From Acidimicrobiaceae bacterium (GTDB lineage Bacteria; Actinomycetota; Acidimicrobiia; Acidimicrobiales; Palsa-688), in assembly GCA_027334785.1 (NCBI GenBank), contig DAHWQF010000208.1, positions 1 to 6,329 of the forward strand: DNA of 6,329 nt, in the 5' to 3' direction. Within the stretch, counting starts at the first letter, position 1; the number at the start of each line of letters is the position of its first letter. The notes beneath the pieces were generated by a model, which saw only the letters and a program-made list of their open reading frames with translations, made no database searches and was not told the DNA's origin. The translations under genes were made by a program, and so were the position numbers. Of the stretch, positions 1 through 6,024 are shown in pieces.

Positions 1-96
1 GGCGCGCACCGCTCGTTCCACCGCGCGCAGCCCCCGTCGCAGCTCGCGCCGGTCACTTCGGCGGGGCACCGCTTGGCGGAAGCTGGCCCCTTTCAC
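1..96 (-). CDS. Start of an unidentified gene, cut by the left edge
   Basis: An open frame on the minus strand begins with GTG. The last bases of that codon are shared with the TGA of the AhpD-like gene (GTGA, a 4-nt overlap), and the frame stays open for all 32 codons to the edge. The visible peptide begins MKGASFRQAVPRRS and continues with a very Arg-rich, helix-like stretch (RRELRRGLRAVERAVRA). Most codons end in G or C, like the neighbours. The overlap suggests translational coupling as the last visible member of the transketolase-fragment/glycosylase/AhpD unit. There is no clear Shine-Dalgarno sequence, which is acceptable for a coupled start. I do not recognise a family from so few residues, and a chance open frame in GC-rich DNA cannot be excluded. 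Confidence 0.4.
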   Translation of the reverse strand, partial: MKGASFRQAVPRRSDRRELRRGLRAVERAVRA

Positions 97-443
97 CGCA
101 CGGTTTCTAGTTCCGGCTCGAGGGCGTGGAGGGCGACGGTCGAGTGGGCGTACGCCCCTCCCGCCCGCATCTCGGCCGCCACCCAGATGGCTTCCATGAT
201 CTCTTGGTCGGTGGCCCCTTTTTGGCGCGCCAGGCGCGAGTGGCCGGCGATGCAGTAGGGGCACTGGGTCGTGTGGGCCACGGCCACCGCGATCAGCTGC
301 TTGGTCTTCTCGGGCAAGGCGCCGGCCTTGAACACGGTCCGGCTGAAGTTTTCAAAGGCGTCGTTTATCTCGGGGGCGAGCTCCCGTCGGCGCCGGCCCA
401 CTTCGGCGGTGGCGGGCGGGTAAACAACGTGGTTGTCAGCCAT
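93..443 (-). CDS. AhpD-like / carboxymuconolactone decarboxylase family protein
   Basis: This is a 116-residue protein of the AhpD/carboxymuconolactone-decarboxylase fold, a single all-helical domain of usual length. The family signature lies in the middle: E45, then a helix ending in H57-T-T-Q, then C61-P-Y-C64 and H68 in CxxCxxxH spacing. In AhpD-type members this cysteine pair and histidine carry out thiol peroxidase/disulfide reductase chemistry, so a peroxide-detoxifying or redox role is likely. The exact substrate is not predictable, and decarboxylase activity is unlikely to be implied by the family name. I chose the ATG at 441-443 because AAGGAG lies 5 nt upstream and the family homology begins just after it; upstream codons in this frame are only antisense to or inside the glycosylase gene. 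It follows the glycosylase gene by 16 nt, so the two are probably co-transcribed. The product should be cytoplasmic: no signal peptide or membrane helix is visible. Confidence 0.9.
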   Translation of the reverse strand: MADNHVVYPPATAEVGRRRRELAPEINDAFENFSRTVFKAGALPEKTKQLIAVAVAHTTQCPYCIAGHSRLARQKGATDQEIMEAIWVAAEMRAGGAYAHSTVALHALEPELETVR

Positions 444-448
444 TTGGT

Positions 449-454
449 CTCCTT
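449..454 (-). promoter_or_regulatory. Ribosome binding site of the AhpD-like gene
   Basis: AAGGAG on the minus strand lies 5 nt before the ATG at 443-441. It is the best Shine-Dalgarno match in the left block and settles the start of the AhpD-like gene against a longer reading that would extend into the glycosylase gene. Confidence 0.75.
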
Positions 455-459
455 TTTGT

Positions 460-1497
460 CTAGGTAGTACTAGATGTAACATCCATCGCAGTGAGAGTGT
501 TCCCGCCGGGGCCGGCGGGCCCCGGCAGGGCCAGGTGGCCCGCGCCCGCCAATCCGTCGAGCAGGAGGTGGAAGTACACGAGCCCCGCGTAGGGCCACCA
601 CTGCTTGGACAGCTCGCCCACCGCCTCGTAGCCGCCATCACCGGCCAGCCCGAAGCGCCGCCGCAAGTTGTTACGAGCACCCACGTCGTCGCCAGGCAGC
701 ACGTGCCAGCGGCCGAGGCCGCGGAGCAAGGTGTACTCGGCGCTCCAGCGGCCGATCCCTGGCAGCGCGGTGAGCAGGCCGGCGGCCTGGTCGTCGTCGG
801 CCTCCTCCAGGGCTTCTAGGTCGAGGTCTCCCTCGGCCACCAAGCGCGCCAGCCCGATGATGGCGACCGCCTTGGCCCGGCTGAACCCGAGGGGCCGTAG
901 TCCACCCGGGGTGGCGGCGGCCAGGGCTTCGGGGGTGGGGAACCCAGGCGTCTCCCGGCCGGTCACGGCCGGCCCGTAGCGGCGGGCGAGGCGGTCTAGG
1001 AGGTGGATACCGACGTCGAGAGAGAGCTGCTGACAGGCGACGGCATTGACCAAGGCCTCGAAGACGGTCGGGAAGCGAGGTGGGTGGAGGCCCCGGAAGC
1101 GCTGGGCCAGGGAAAGGAGGCGCCGGTCGCGCCGGGCCAGCTCGTAAAAGCCGCTCAGGTCCGCACCCAAGGCCAGGCTGCGCTCGAGCAGGGCCCGGGC
1201 CTCGTGCTCGGCCTGGTGGCCCGGCTTCTGGCCTGCCATCGTGAGCTCGACAAGGACCGACGAGCGGCCGCCCCGGTTCACTTGGCGGGCCGCCAGCTCG
1301 GCCGGCTCACCCCCGACCACGGCGACCCGGCGGTACCAGGTCCCGTCCCAGGTGTCTACCTCGTTGTGCGCTCGTCGCCTGAGCGCCCACACGGTGAGGT
1401 CGAGCCGGAAGGGCTCGCGGGCCTCGAGTGCGAAGCGCCGGGTAACCGTGGCCCCTAGCTGGTTTGGTGCGCGTGTCGCGGGCCCCATGGCACTCAT
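460..1497 (-). CDS. DNA-3-methyladenine glycosylase II (AlkA-type, HhH-GPD)
   Basis: This 345-residue base-excision repair glycosylase removes alkylated bases such as 3-methyladenine, leaving abasic sites. Residues 17-90 form an AlkA-like N-terminal domain (VTRRFALEAREPFRLDLTVW). Residues 140-320 form the HhH-GPD domain: PTVFEALVNAVACQQLSL near 143-160, the helix-hairpin-helix LPGIGRWSA at 245-253, then LPGDD at 267-271. One of D270/D271 corresponds to the catalytic aspartate of AlkA (E. coli D238). The motif WWPYAGLVYFHLLL at 300-313 matches the conserved late helix of the family. The last 25 residues are Gly/Pro/Thr-rich and look like a disordered tail. The ATG at 1497 overlaps the transketolase stop (ATGA). 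A second ATG three codons in (1488) is almost equally possible; neither has a strong Shine-Dalgarno. E. coli alkA is inducible by Ada, but no Ada-like gene is visible here. Confidence 0.92.
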   Translation of the reverse strand: MSAMGPATRAPNQLGATVTRRFALEAREPFRLDLTVWALRRRAHNEVDTWDGTWYRRVAVVGGEPAELAARQVNRGGRSSVLVELTMAGQKPGHQAEHEARALLERSLALGADLSGFYELARRDRRLLSLAQRFRGLHPPRFPTVFEALVNAVACQQLSLDVGIHLLDRLARRYGPAVTGRETPGFPTPEALAAATPGGLRPLGFSRAKAVAIIGLARLVAEGDLDLEALEEADDDQAAGLLTALPGIGRWSAEYTLLRGLGRWHVLPGDDVGARNNLRRRFGLAGDGGYEAVGELSKQWWPYAGLVYFHLLLDGLAGAGHLALPGPAGPGGNTLTAMDVTSSTT

Positions 1498-2636
1498 CTC
1501 TGGCGGACGGCTGACGATGCCATGGCTCGCCTCGCGGCGGCTGCTACCGCCTCTGGGGTGAGGCCGAAGAGCCGGTATAGGTCGGGCCCCCGGCCCGAGC
1601 GACCGAAGCCCTCCAGCCCCACCACCTCCTCGGCCAGGACGGACCAGCCAAACGGGCTGGCTGCCTCCACCACCACCCGGGGCAGCCCGGGGGGGAGCAC
1701 CTGGTCGCGCTCGGCTTGGGCGCGCTCGAAGAAGAGCTCGAGAGACGCCAGGGACACGACCCGGGCTCCGGTGCCCTCTTTGGCGAGTAGGTCACGCGCC
1801 CCGAGGGCCACTTCGACTTCAGATCCGGTGGCAATGATGACCACGTCGTCGCCGGGGGCTATTACGGCACCGCGCACGTCTACGATGGCGGGGTCGAGCA
1901 CGGGGAGGCTCTGGCGCGACAGCACCAGCGCCGTGGGGCCATCGCGTCGGAGCGCCAGCGCCCACGCCTGGGCGGCCTCATTGGCGTCGGCCGGGCGGAT
2001 GACGGTAAGGCCAGGCATGGCCCGCAGGCTGGCTAGTTGTTCCACCGGCTGGTGGGTGGTGCCGTCCTCGCCCAAGCCGATCGAGTCGTGGGTGAAGACC
2101 CAGGTACAGGGCAGGCCCATGATGGCCGAGAGGCGGAGAGCGGGGCGCATGTAGTCCGAGAAGCAAAAAAACGTGGCCCCGAACGGGCGTAAGCCCCCGT
2201 GCGCGGCCATGCCGTTGACGATGGCGCCCATGGCGTGCTCGCGTACCCCGAAGTGGAAGTTCCGCGCCCTCCAGCGGCCACGCCCCATGCTCGCCCCACC
2301 GTCGAGGCCCGTCTCTGTCGAGCTCTCCACATCGGCGGCGCCCCCCACCAGTTCGGGGACGTGCTCGGCCAGGGCCCGCAGGGCGTGGCCGGCCGCCACT
2401 CGGGTGGAGACCCGCTCACCGCCCGGTTTATAGCAGGGCAAGCTATGGTGCCAGCCCTCCGGTAGCCGGCCGGAGGTGACCCGCTCGAACTCGGCCGCGA
2501 GGTCGGGGCGAGCACAGCGGTAGGCCTCGAAGCGGGCTAGCCACTGGTGGCGTGCCTGGGCCCGCTCAGCCACCTGGGACCGCCAGGTGGCGTGCACCTC
2601 GTCGGGTACCTCGAAGGGAGGATCGGGCCAGTGCAA
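1494..2636 (-). CDS. Transketolase C-terminal part; N-terminal TPP domain missing (probable pseudogene)
   Basis: The 380 residues match transketolase from the end of its first domain to the C-terminus. The first residues (HWPDPPFEVPDEV) correspond to the ALGW..PFEIP stretch at about residue 300 of the ~660-residue enzyme. The pyrimidine-binding domain (about 75-245) is intact: NFHFGVREHAM contains E133, the conserved glutamate that activates the TPP aminopyrimidine. THDSIGLGEDGTTHQPVEQ is at 182-200, and LSRQ at 239-242 carries a sugar-phosphate-binding arginine. The C-terminal domain follows (VIIATGSEVEVAL at 266-278). The N-terminal domain that binds Mg-diphosphate is absent: the frame meets a stop at 2651-2649, four in-frame codons before the TTG at 2636, and none of the three minus frames upstream shows its motifs. 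I used TTG 2636 because GGGGAG precedes it by 3 nt, but the true start, if any, is uncertain. No internal stops occur. It could be a recent truncation, a split enzyme with a partner elsewhere, or an assembly join. Family identity is very sure; function is doubtful. Confidence 0.88.
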   Translation of the reverse strand: MHWPDPPFEVPDEVHATWRSQVAERAQARHQWLARFEAYRCARPDLAAEFERVTSGRLPEGWHHSLPCYKPGGERVSTRVAAGHALRALAEHVPELVGGAADVESSTETGLDGGASMGRGRWRARNFHFGVREHAMGAIVNGMAAHGGLRPFGATFFCFSDYMRPALRLSAIMGLPCTWVFTHDSIGLGEDGTTHQPVEQLASLRAMPGLTVIRPADANEAAQAWALALRRDGPTALVLSRQSLPVLDPAIVDVRGAVIAPGDDVVIIATGSEVEVALGARDLLAKEGTGARVVSLASLELFFERAQAERDQVLPPGLPRVVVEAASPFGWSVLAEEVVGLEGFGRSGRGPDLYRLFGLTPEAVAAAARRAMASSAVRQR

Positions 2637-2963
2637 GAGCTCCCCGGTTCACCGTTGGGTCGTAAATGTCGGGCGGAATGACTGCCCCGTAGCCACGCCC
2701 GCGCTGTGCCACGCTCGCAAACTAGGGCGGGGACCGTCCGCGTGTATCGGCTATCGATGATGCCGGGCCTGGCCCCGATGTTTCTGGCGGTCAGCTCGGT
2801 GAGTGCGAAAGTACCGCAGGTCCGCATAGTGCTCGTCGAGCTCCTGGCAAACGCCGCCACCGAGTGGTGCTTCCGGTGACCGCGACGCCTATACGTCACT
2901 TCGCTGGGTGAAAAGTTGCGTGTTTTTACAAGAGACAAGGCCGCAGGCTGGTTTCGGTCGTAG
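2637..2963. other. Gene-poor stretch between truncated transketolase and KDG kinase
   Basis: About 330 bases with no recognisable gene. None of the three minus-strand frames shows transketolase N-terminal motifs, so the missing half is not hidden by a frameshift here. On the plus strand, one frame is open from 2682 to the TGA at 2877-2879, with in-frame starts at GTG 2706 and ATG 2757 (40 codons from the ATG). It has no Shine-Dalgarno sequence and I do not recognise it. The overlapping minus frame is also open, as happens in GC-rich DNA. At 2908-2935 the sequence turns AT-rich (GTGAAAAGTTGCG followed by a T-run and ACAAGAGAC), in contrast with the surroundings; the plus-strand kinase promoter probably lies there. 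A short inverted repeat, GTGAC/GTCAC with a 14-nt spacer, sits at 2876-2899. Confidence 0.55.
2927..2932 (+). promoter_or_regulatory. Candidate -10 box for the plus-strand kinase
   Basis: TACAAG, close to the actinobacterial -10 consensus TANNNT/TATAAT, lies within the only AT-rich patch of the intergenic region, 31 nt before the GTG start. I found no good -35 hexamer at the usual 16-18 nt spacing, so this is a weak, composition-based guess. Confidence 0.2.
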
Positions 2964-4028
2964 GTGAAGGCCGGGATAAGCTCTGGCCCGGTGACGGGGG
3001 ACGCTCCCGAGGTTGTTTGTGTCGGCGAGACCATGGTCTTGTTCGCGCCCGTGGACCCTGAGCCGCTGGAGCGGGCCGGGTCAATCGGCGTCCACACCGC
3101 TGGGGCCGAGTCAAACGTCGCCATGTACCTCGCCGGCCTCGGCCACCGAGTCAGCTGGGTGAGCCGGCTGGGAGACGACCCCTTCGGCCAGCGCGTGCTG
3201 CGCGACGTGACGGCCGCTGGCGTGAGCACCTCGCTTGTCGAACTGGACGCGAGCGCCCCAACCGGGTTCTTCTTCAAGGACCCGGGGCCCCATGGAACAG
3301 ATGTCTTCTACTACCGGCGTGGATCTGCTGCTTCGCTCATGACGGCCCGTATGCTCGCCCCAGTCTTTGCGTCGCCTCCGCTGGTCGTCCACTTGAGCGG
3401 CATCACACCCGCGTTGTCCCCCTCCTGCGACGAGATGATGGACCGAGTGTTCGCCGAGTTCGCCGGCACTGCCACCCTCGTCAGCTTCGACGTCAACTTC
3501 CGGCCCGGGCTGTGGTCGCCGAGAGAGGCCGGCCCTCGTCTTCGCGAACTGGCACAGAGAGCGGATGTCGTTTTCGCGGGCCTGGACGAGGCCCGCAGGC
3601 TATGGGGTACCCGCACGCCCGGTGAGCTGCGGCAACTGCTCCCCCAACCGACCGCCCTCGTGGTAAAGGACGGTGCCAACGGCGCGACAGCCTTCGAGGA
3701 GGCCGGCGAGGTGTTCGTGCGCTCCCTCCGAGTCGAAGTGAGCGAGCCGGTGGGCGCCGGCGACGCCTTCGCCGCGGGCTGGCTCTCGGGCCTGCTCAGG
3801 GACCTTCTGCCAGCGCAACGGCTCCGGCTTGGCCATTTGCTGGCTGGCGTGGCTATGGGCTCGACCGCCGACTACCAGTCGCCACCCCCGCCCGACCTGG
3901 TCTCGGCAGCCCTCGAAGCCAGCGAAACAGCGTGGGAGGAGGGACCAGCAGCCTGGGGGGACGGTTGGGTGTGGCCGAGGAGCCCAGCGCCGCGATGGGA
4001 GGCCGATGGGTGGGTAGACATGAGCTGA
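2964..4028 (+). CDS. PfkB-family sugar kinase, probable 2-keto-3-deoxygluconate kinase
   Basis: This 354-residue ribokinase/PfkB-fold kinase probably phosphorylates 2-keto-3-deoxygluconate (KDG) with ATP to give KDPG. Landmarks in order: the first strand VVCVGETMVLFAP at 17-29; AGAESNVAMYLAGLG at 46-60, the substrate-binding N-terminal region; RLGDDPFGQ at 68-76; VFYYRRGSAAS at 114-124, whose tyrosine/arginine resembles the sugar-acid contact of KDG kinases; SFDVNFRPGLW at 174-184; VVKDGANGA at 233-241; and EPVGAGDAFAAG at 261-272, with D267 as catalytic base. The usual D-T/S-x-GAGD signature has glutamate (E261) at its first position. The C-terminal 40 residues are Trp/Pro-rich and atypical. 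A TAG directly precedes the GTG at 2964, so no longer start exists; GTG 2991 is an alternative, and neither has a strong Shine-Dalgarno. The gene diverges from the transketolase fragment and converges on the second kinase. A fructokinase or another sugar substrate is possible. Confidence 0.87.
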   Translation: MKAGISSGPVTGDAPEVVCVGETMVLFAPVDPEPLERAGSIGVHTAGAESNVAMYLAGLGHRVSWVSRLGDDPFGQRVLRDVTAAGVSTSLVELDASAPTGFFFKDPGPHGTDVFYYRRGSAASLMTARMLAPVFASPPLVVHLSGITPALSPSCDEMMDRVFAEFAGTATLVSFDVNFRPGLWSPREAGPRLRELAQRADVVFAGLDEARRLWGTRTPGELRQLLPQPTALVVKDGANGATAFEEAGEVFVRSLRVEVSEPVGAGDAFAAGWLSGLLRDLLPAQRLRLGHLLAGVAMGSTADYQSPPPPDLVSAALEASETAWEEGPAAWGDGWVWPRSPAPRWEADGWVDMS

Positions 4029-4209
4029 CGGCCTGGCTGGGCTGACGCCGATCAACCCGTTAGTGCCAGAAGGCGCGGACGGCGTCTTCCGACAGACAGC
4101 CTCTACCCAAGGGCAGGGCCAAGGCCCAAGGCGTCGTGACCATCCTGCGCGGCCCGCCGCCGAAGAACGTCGACGAACGTCAAGTAGTGCGAGCGTACAT
4201 GGGCCGCGT
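4029..4209. other. Junction between two convergent kinase genes
   Basis: The two kinase genes end here tail to tail. No strong intrinsic terminator is visible: there is no U-tract. The best inverted repeat is GACGCCG (4044-4050) with CGGCGTC (4080-4086), whose 29-nt loop is too long to be convincing. One plus frame is open from 4064 through this junction and on antisense into the second kinase until 4324. Its intergenic part (for example VVTILRGPPPKNVDERQVVR) reads rather protein-like, but it lacks a recognisable start signal or family. Confidence 0.4.
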
Positions 4210-5313
4210 TTACCTGACTACCCTGGCCGAGCCGCCCGCCACCAACCGGCGGACCTCGGCGAGGGTTGCCATGGAGGTGTCGCCGGGCGTCGTCATCGCT
4301 AAGGCGCCGTGGGCCACCCCGTAGCGCAACGCCTCCTCGGCCCCCAAGCCAGCCAGAAGGCCGTATATGAGGCCCGAGGCGAAAGAGTCCCCTCCACCCA
4401 CCCGGTCTAGGATCTCGAGGTCCTCGGTCATGGGCACGGAGAAGACCTCACCCCCAGCCCAACAAATGCCCCCCCAGTCGTTGCGGCTGGCCGAGCGGAC
4501 CCGGCGCAGGCTCGTGGCAACCACCTTGAGGTTGCCGAACTCACTAGCCACTTTGGCCAACATGGCAGTGTAAGCGTCAGTGTCCAGAGTTGCGTACGAA
4601 GCATCGGTGCCGGCTACCTCGAACCCGAGGGCGGCGCTGAAGTCCTCTTCGTTGCCGAACAGGACGTCGGTCGACGACACAAGGCGCCGGTTCACTTCTA
4701 TGGCGCGGTCCCGCCCACCCGTGGCTCCCCACAAGGAGGGCCGGAAGTTCAAGTCGTAGGACACGACAGCGCCGGTACGCCGGGCGGCTGCCATGGCTTC
4801 CTCGGCCACCCCGGCGGTGCTCTCCGAGAGCGCGGCGAAAATGCCGCCCGTGTGGAGCCAACGCGCCCCCTCGGTGACCAAGACGTTCTCCCAGTCGACA
4901 TCTCCAGCTTGGAGCTGGCTGGCCGCCGAGTTGGCCCGGTCCGAGCACCCGAGCGCCGCCCTGGCCCCGAACCCCCGCTCGGTGAAATTGAGCCCGTTGC
5001 GCACCGAGCGACCGATGCCGTCGTAGGGAACCCAACGGACGTGCGAGGTGTCCACCCCGCCTTGGAGCATCAGGTCCTCGATCAAGCGGCCGACCGGGTT
5101 GTCGGCCAGTGCCGTCACGACCCCAGTGCGCAGGCCGAAGCAGCGGCGCAGCCCACGGGCCACGTTGTACTCGCCACCACCCTCCCAGACTCTGAAGCTC
5201 CTGGTGGTGGCGATGCGGCCCTCGCCGGGGTCGAGGCGCAACATGACCTCCCCCAAGGCCACCAAGTCCCAGCGGCACTCCCCGGGTGAGCGGATGCTGA
5301 GCCGCTCAGCCAT
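4210..5313 (-). CDS. kdgK: 2-keto-3-deoxygluconate kinase (PfkB family)
   Basis: This 367-residue PfkB kinase is very probably 2-dehydro-3-deoxygluconokinase, making KDPG for the aldolase encoded just upstream. Motifs: DLVALGEVMLRLDPGEGRI at 16-34; WEGGGEYNVARGLRR at 43-57, the substrate-binding glycine motif; GLNFTERGFGARAALGCSDR at 107-126, an extended lid typical of this KDG-kinase subgroup; WLHTGGIFAALSE at 152-164; SYDLNFRPSLW at 185-195; FGNEEDF at 219-225; DRVGGGDSFASGLIYGLL at 303-320 with catalytic D309; and TTPGDTSMATLAEV at 341-354. The anion hole reads GGGD rather than GAGD, which is common in this subgroup. I chose the ATG at 5313: the protein homology starts just after it and GAGG lies about 9 nt upstream. 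Earlier in-frame starts lie inside the aldolase gene and give an Arg/Pro/Trp-rich, unrelated peptide. The gene overlaps the aldolase end by 8 nt, so coupled translation in a two-gene operon is likely. Confidence 0.92.
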   Translation of the reverse strand: MAERLSIRSPGECRWDLVALGEVMLRLDPGEGRIATTRSFRVWEGGGEYNVARGLRRCFGLRTGVVTALADNPVGRLIEDLMLQGGVDTSHVRWVPYDGIGRSVRNGLNFTERGFGARAALGCSDRANSAASQLQAGDVDWENVLVTEGARWLHTGGIFAALSESTAGVAEEAMAAARRTGAVVSYDLNFRPSLWGATGGRDRAIEVNRRLVSSTDVLFGNEEDFSAALGFEVAGTDASYATLDTDAYTAMLAKVASEFGNLKVVATSLRRVRSASRNDWGGICWAGGEVFSVPMTEDLEILDRVGGGDSFASGLIYGLLAGLGAEEALRYGVAHGALAMTTPGDTSMATLAEVRRLVAGGSARVVR

Positions 5314-5980
5314 GGCTGCGGGCCTCGGCCACGATGGCGACAGCTTGAGCCGCCAGCGCCTGGACTTGTGCGAAATCGCCCTCGGCCAGGAGCCGCGGTG
5401 CCACCATCCAGCTCCCGCCACAGGCCGCGACCTGGGGGAGGGCGAGGTAGCTGGCCAGGTTGCCGGCATTCACGCCACCGGTCGGCACGAAACGTACGTC
5501 AGCGAAGGGCCCGGCGAGCGCCTTCAGAAAGGCCACGCCGCCGGAAGCCTCGGCTGGGAAGAACTTGAGCAGGCTGGCCCCCGCCCTCAGGGCAGCCTGC
5601 ACTTCGGTCGGTGTGCAGGTGCCGGGCATCACCAGTACCTCTCTTTCACAGCACAGCCGGACGATGTCGGGGTCGGTGCCAGGGCTGACCACGAAGCGGG
5701 CGCCGGCGTCGATCACCCGGGCGGCGTCCTCGGCGCTGCGTACGGTCCCCGCACCTATGAACCCCTCGGGGTAGGCCTCGGCCAGTAACCGGAGCGCTTC
5801 GAGGCCAGCCGGGGTGCGCAGGGTGACCTCAGCCGCTGGCAGGCCGCCAGCACTGAGCGCCTCGAACAGCGGCTGTGCCTGCTTCACGGCACCTAGTTCG
5901 ACCACCGGCAGGACGCCGAACTCACTTACGCGGCCGATGGTCGCCGCGACCGAGGGGGCAACCAGCGGGTTGGTTGTCAT
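5306..5980 (-). CDS. eda: KDPG aldolase (2-dehydro-3-deoxy-phosphogluconate aldolase)
   Basis: This 224-residue class I aldolase, of usual family length, cleaves KDPG to pyruvate and glyceraldehyde-3-phosphate. It is a TIM barrel with the family landmarks in order: VLPVVEL at 23-29; EVTLRT at 51-56, containing the acid/base glutamate; GFIGAGTVRS at 73-82; FVVSPGTDP at 96-104; VMPGTCTPTE at 117-126; LLKFFPAE at 137-144, with K139 as the Schiff-base lysine; VPTGGVNAGN at 165-174, the phosphate site; and ACGGSWM at 186-192. All catalytic positions that I can align are present. The ATG at 5980 has AAAGGA 5 nt upstream. The frame stays open further upstream as far as a GTG at 6136, but that extension shows no family similarity. 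KHG aldolase activity (4-hydroxy-2-oxoglutarate) is common in the family; the neighbouring KDG kinase supports KDPG as the main substrate. Confidence 0.94.
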   Translation of the reverse strand: MTTNPLVAPSVAATIGRVSEFGVLPVVELGAVKQAQPLFEALSAGGLPAAEVTLRTPAGLEALRLLAEAYPEGFIGAGTVRSAEDAARVIDAGARFVVSPGTDPDIVRLCCEREVLVMPGTCTPTEVQAALRAGASLLKFFPAEASGGVAFLKALAGPFADVRFVPTGGVNAGNLASYLALPQVAACGGSWMVAPRLLAEGDFAQVQALAAQAVAIVAEARSHG

Positions 5981-6024
5981 GGCCTTCCTTTCTTGGGCGA
6001 GCCTCCTGCCCGCGCCGTCTTCAT
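5977..6024 (-). CDS. Putative 15-residue leader peptide ahead of the KDPG aldolase
   Basis: A mini-ORF starts at ATG 6024-6022 with GGAAGG 5 nt upstream and reads MKTARAGGSPKKGRP. It stops at the TGA that overlaps the aldolase ATG as ATGA. The Shine-Dalgarno sequence, its spacing and the 4-nt overlap all look like a translated leader coupled to the aldolase gene. The aldolase also has its own AAAGGA site inside the last codons of this ORF. The peptide is basic (six K/R) and contains S-P and R-P, but it has no run of a single amino acid that would suggest classical attenuation. A chance mini-ORF remains possible. Translation of a stretch this short cannot be judged by codon use. Confidence 0.4.
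   Translation of the reverse strand: MKTARAGGSPKKGRP
5986..5991 (-). promoter_or_regulatory. Ribosome binding site of the KDPG aldolase gene
   Basis: AAAGGA, within the purine run AAGAAAGGAAGG, lies 5 nt before the ATG at 5980-5978. It fixes the aldolase start and argues against the longer open frame reaching 6136. Confidence 0.7.

Noticed and set aside
444..680. Upstream extension of the AhpD-like reading frame to 680
   Set aside because: It lies inside the glycosylase gene, shows no family similarity, and a strong AAGGAG precedes the ATG at 443.
2537..3277. Long minus-strand open frame (246 codons) spanning the transketolase 5' end, the intergenic region and the kinase gene
   Set aside because: It is antisense to the well-supported plus-strand kinase and out of frame with the transketolase. 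Its Ser/Thr/Arg-rich composition is typical of GC-rich shadow frames.
4044..4086. GACGCCG/CGGCGTC inverted repeat as an intrinsic terminator
   Set aside because: The 29-nt loop is too long, the stem is only 7 bp, and no T-run follows on either strand.
5314..5469. 52-codon N-terminal extension of the minus-strand KDG kinase
   Set aside because: It overlaps the aldolase gene in another frame, encodes an Arg/Pro/Trp-rich peptide unlike any kinase, and the kinase fold begins right after the ATG at 5313.
5048..5788. Plus-strand open frame of 246 codons
   Set aside because: It is fully antisense to the kinase and aldolase genes, both of which have clear catalytic motifs on the minus strand.
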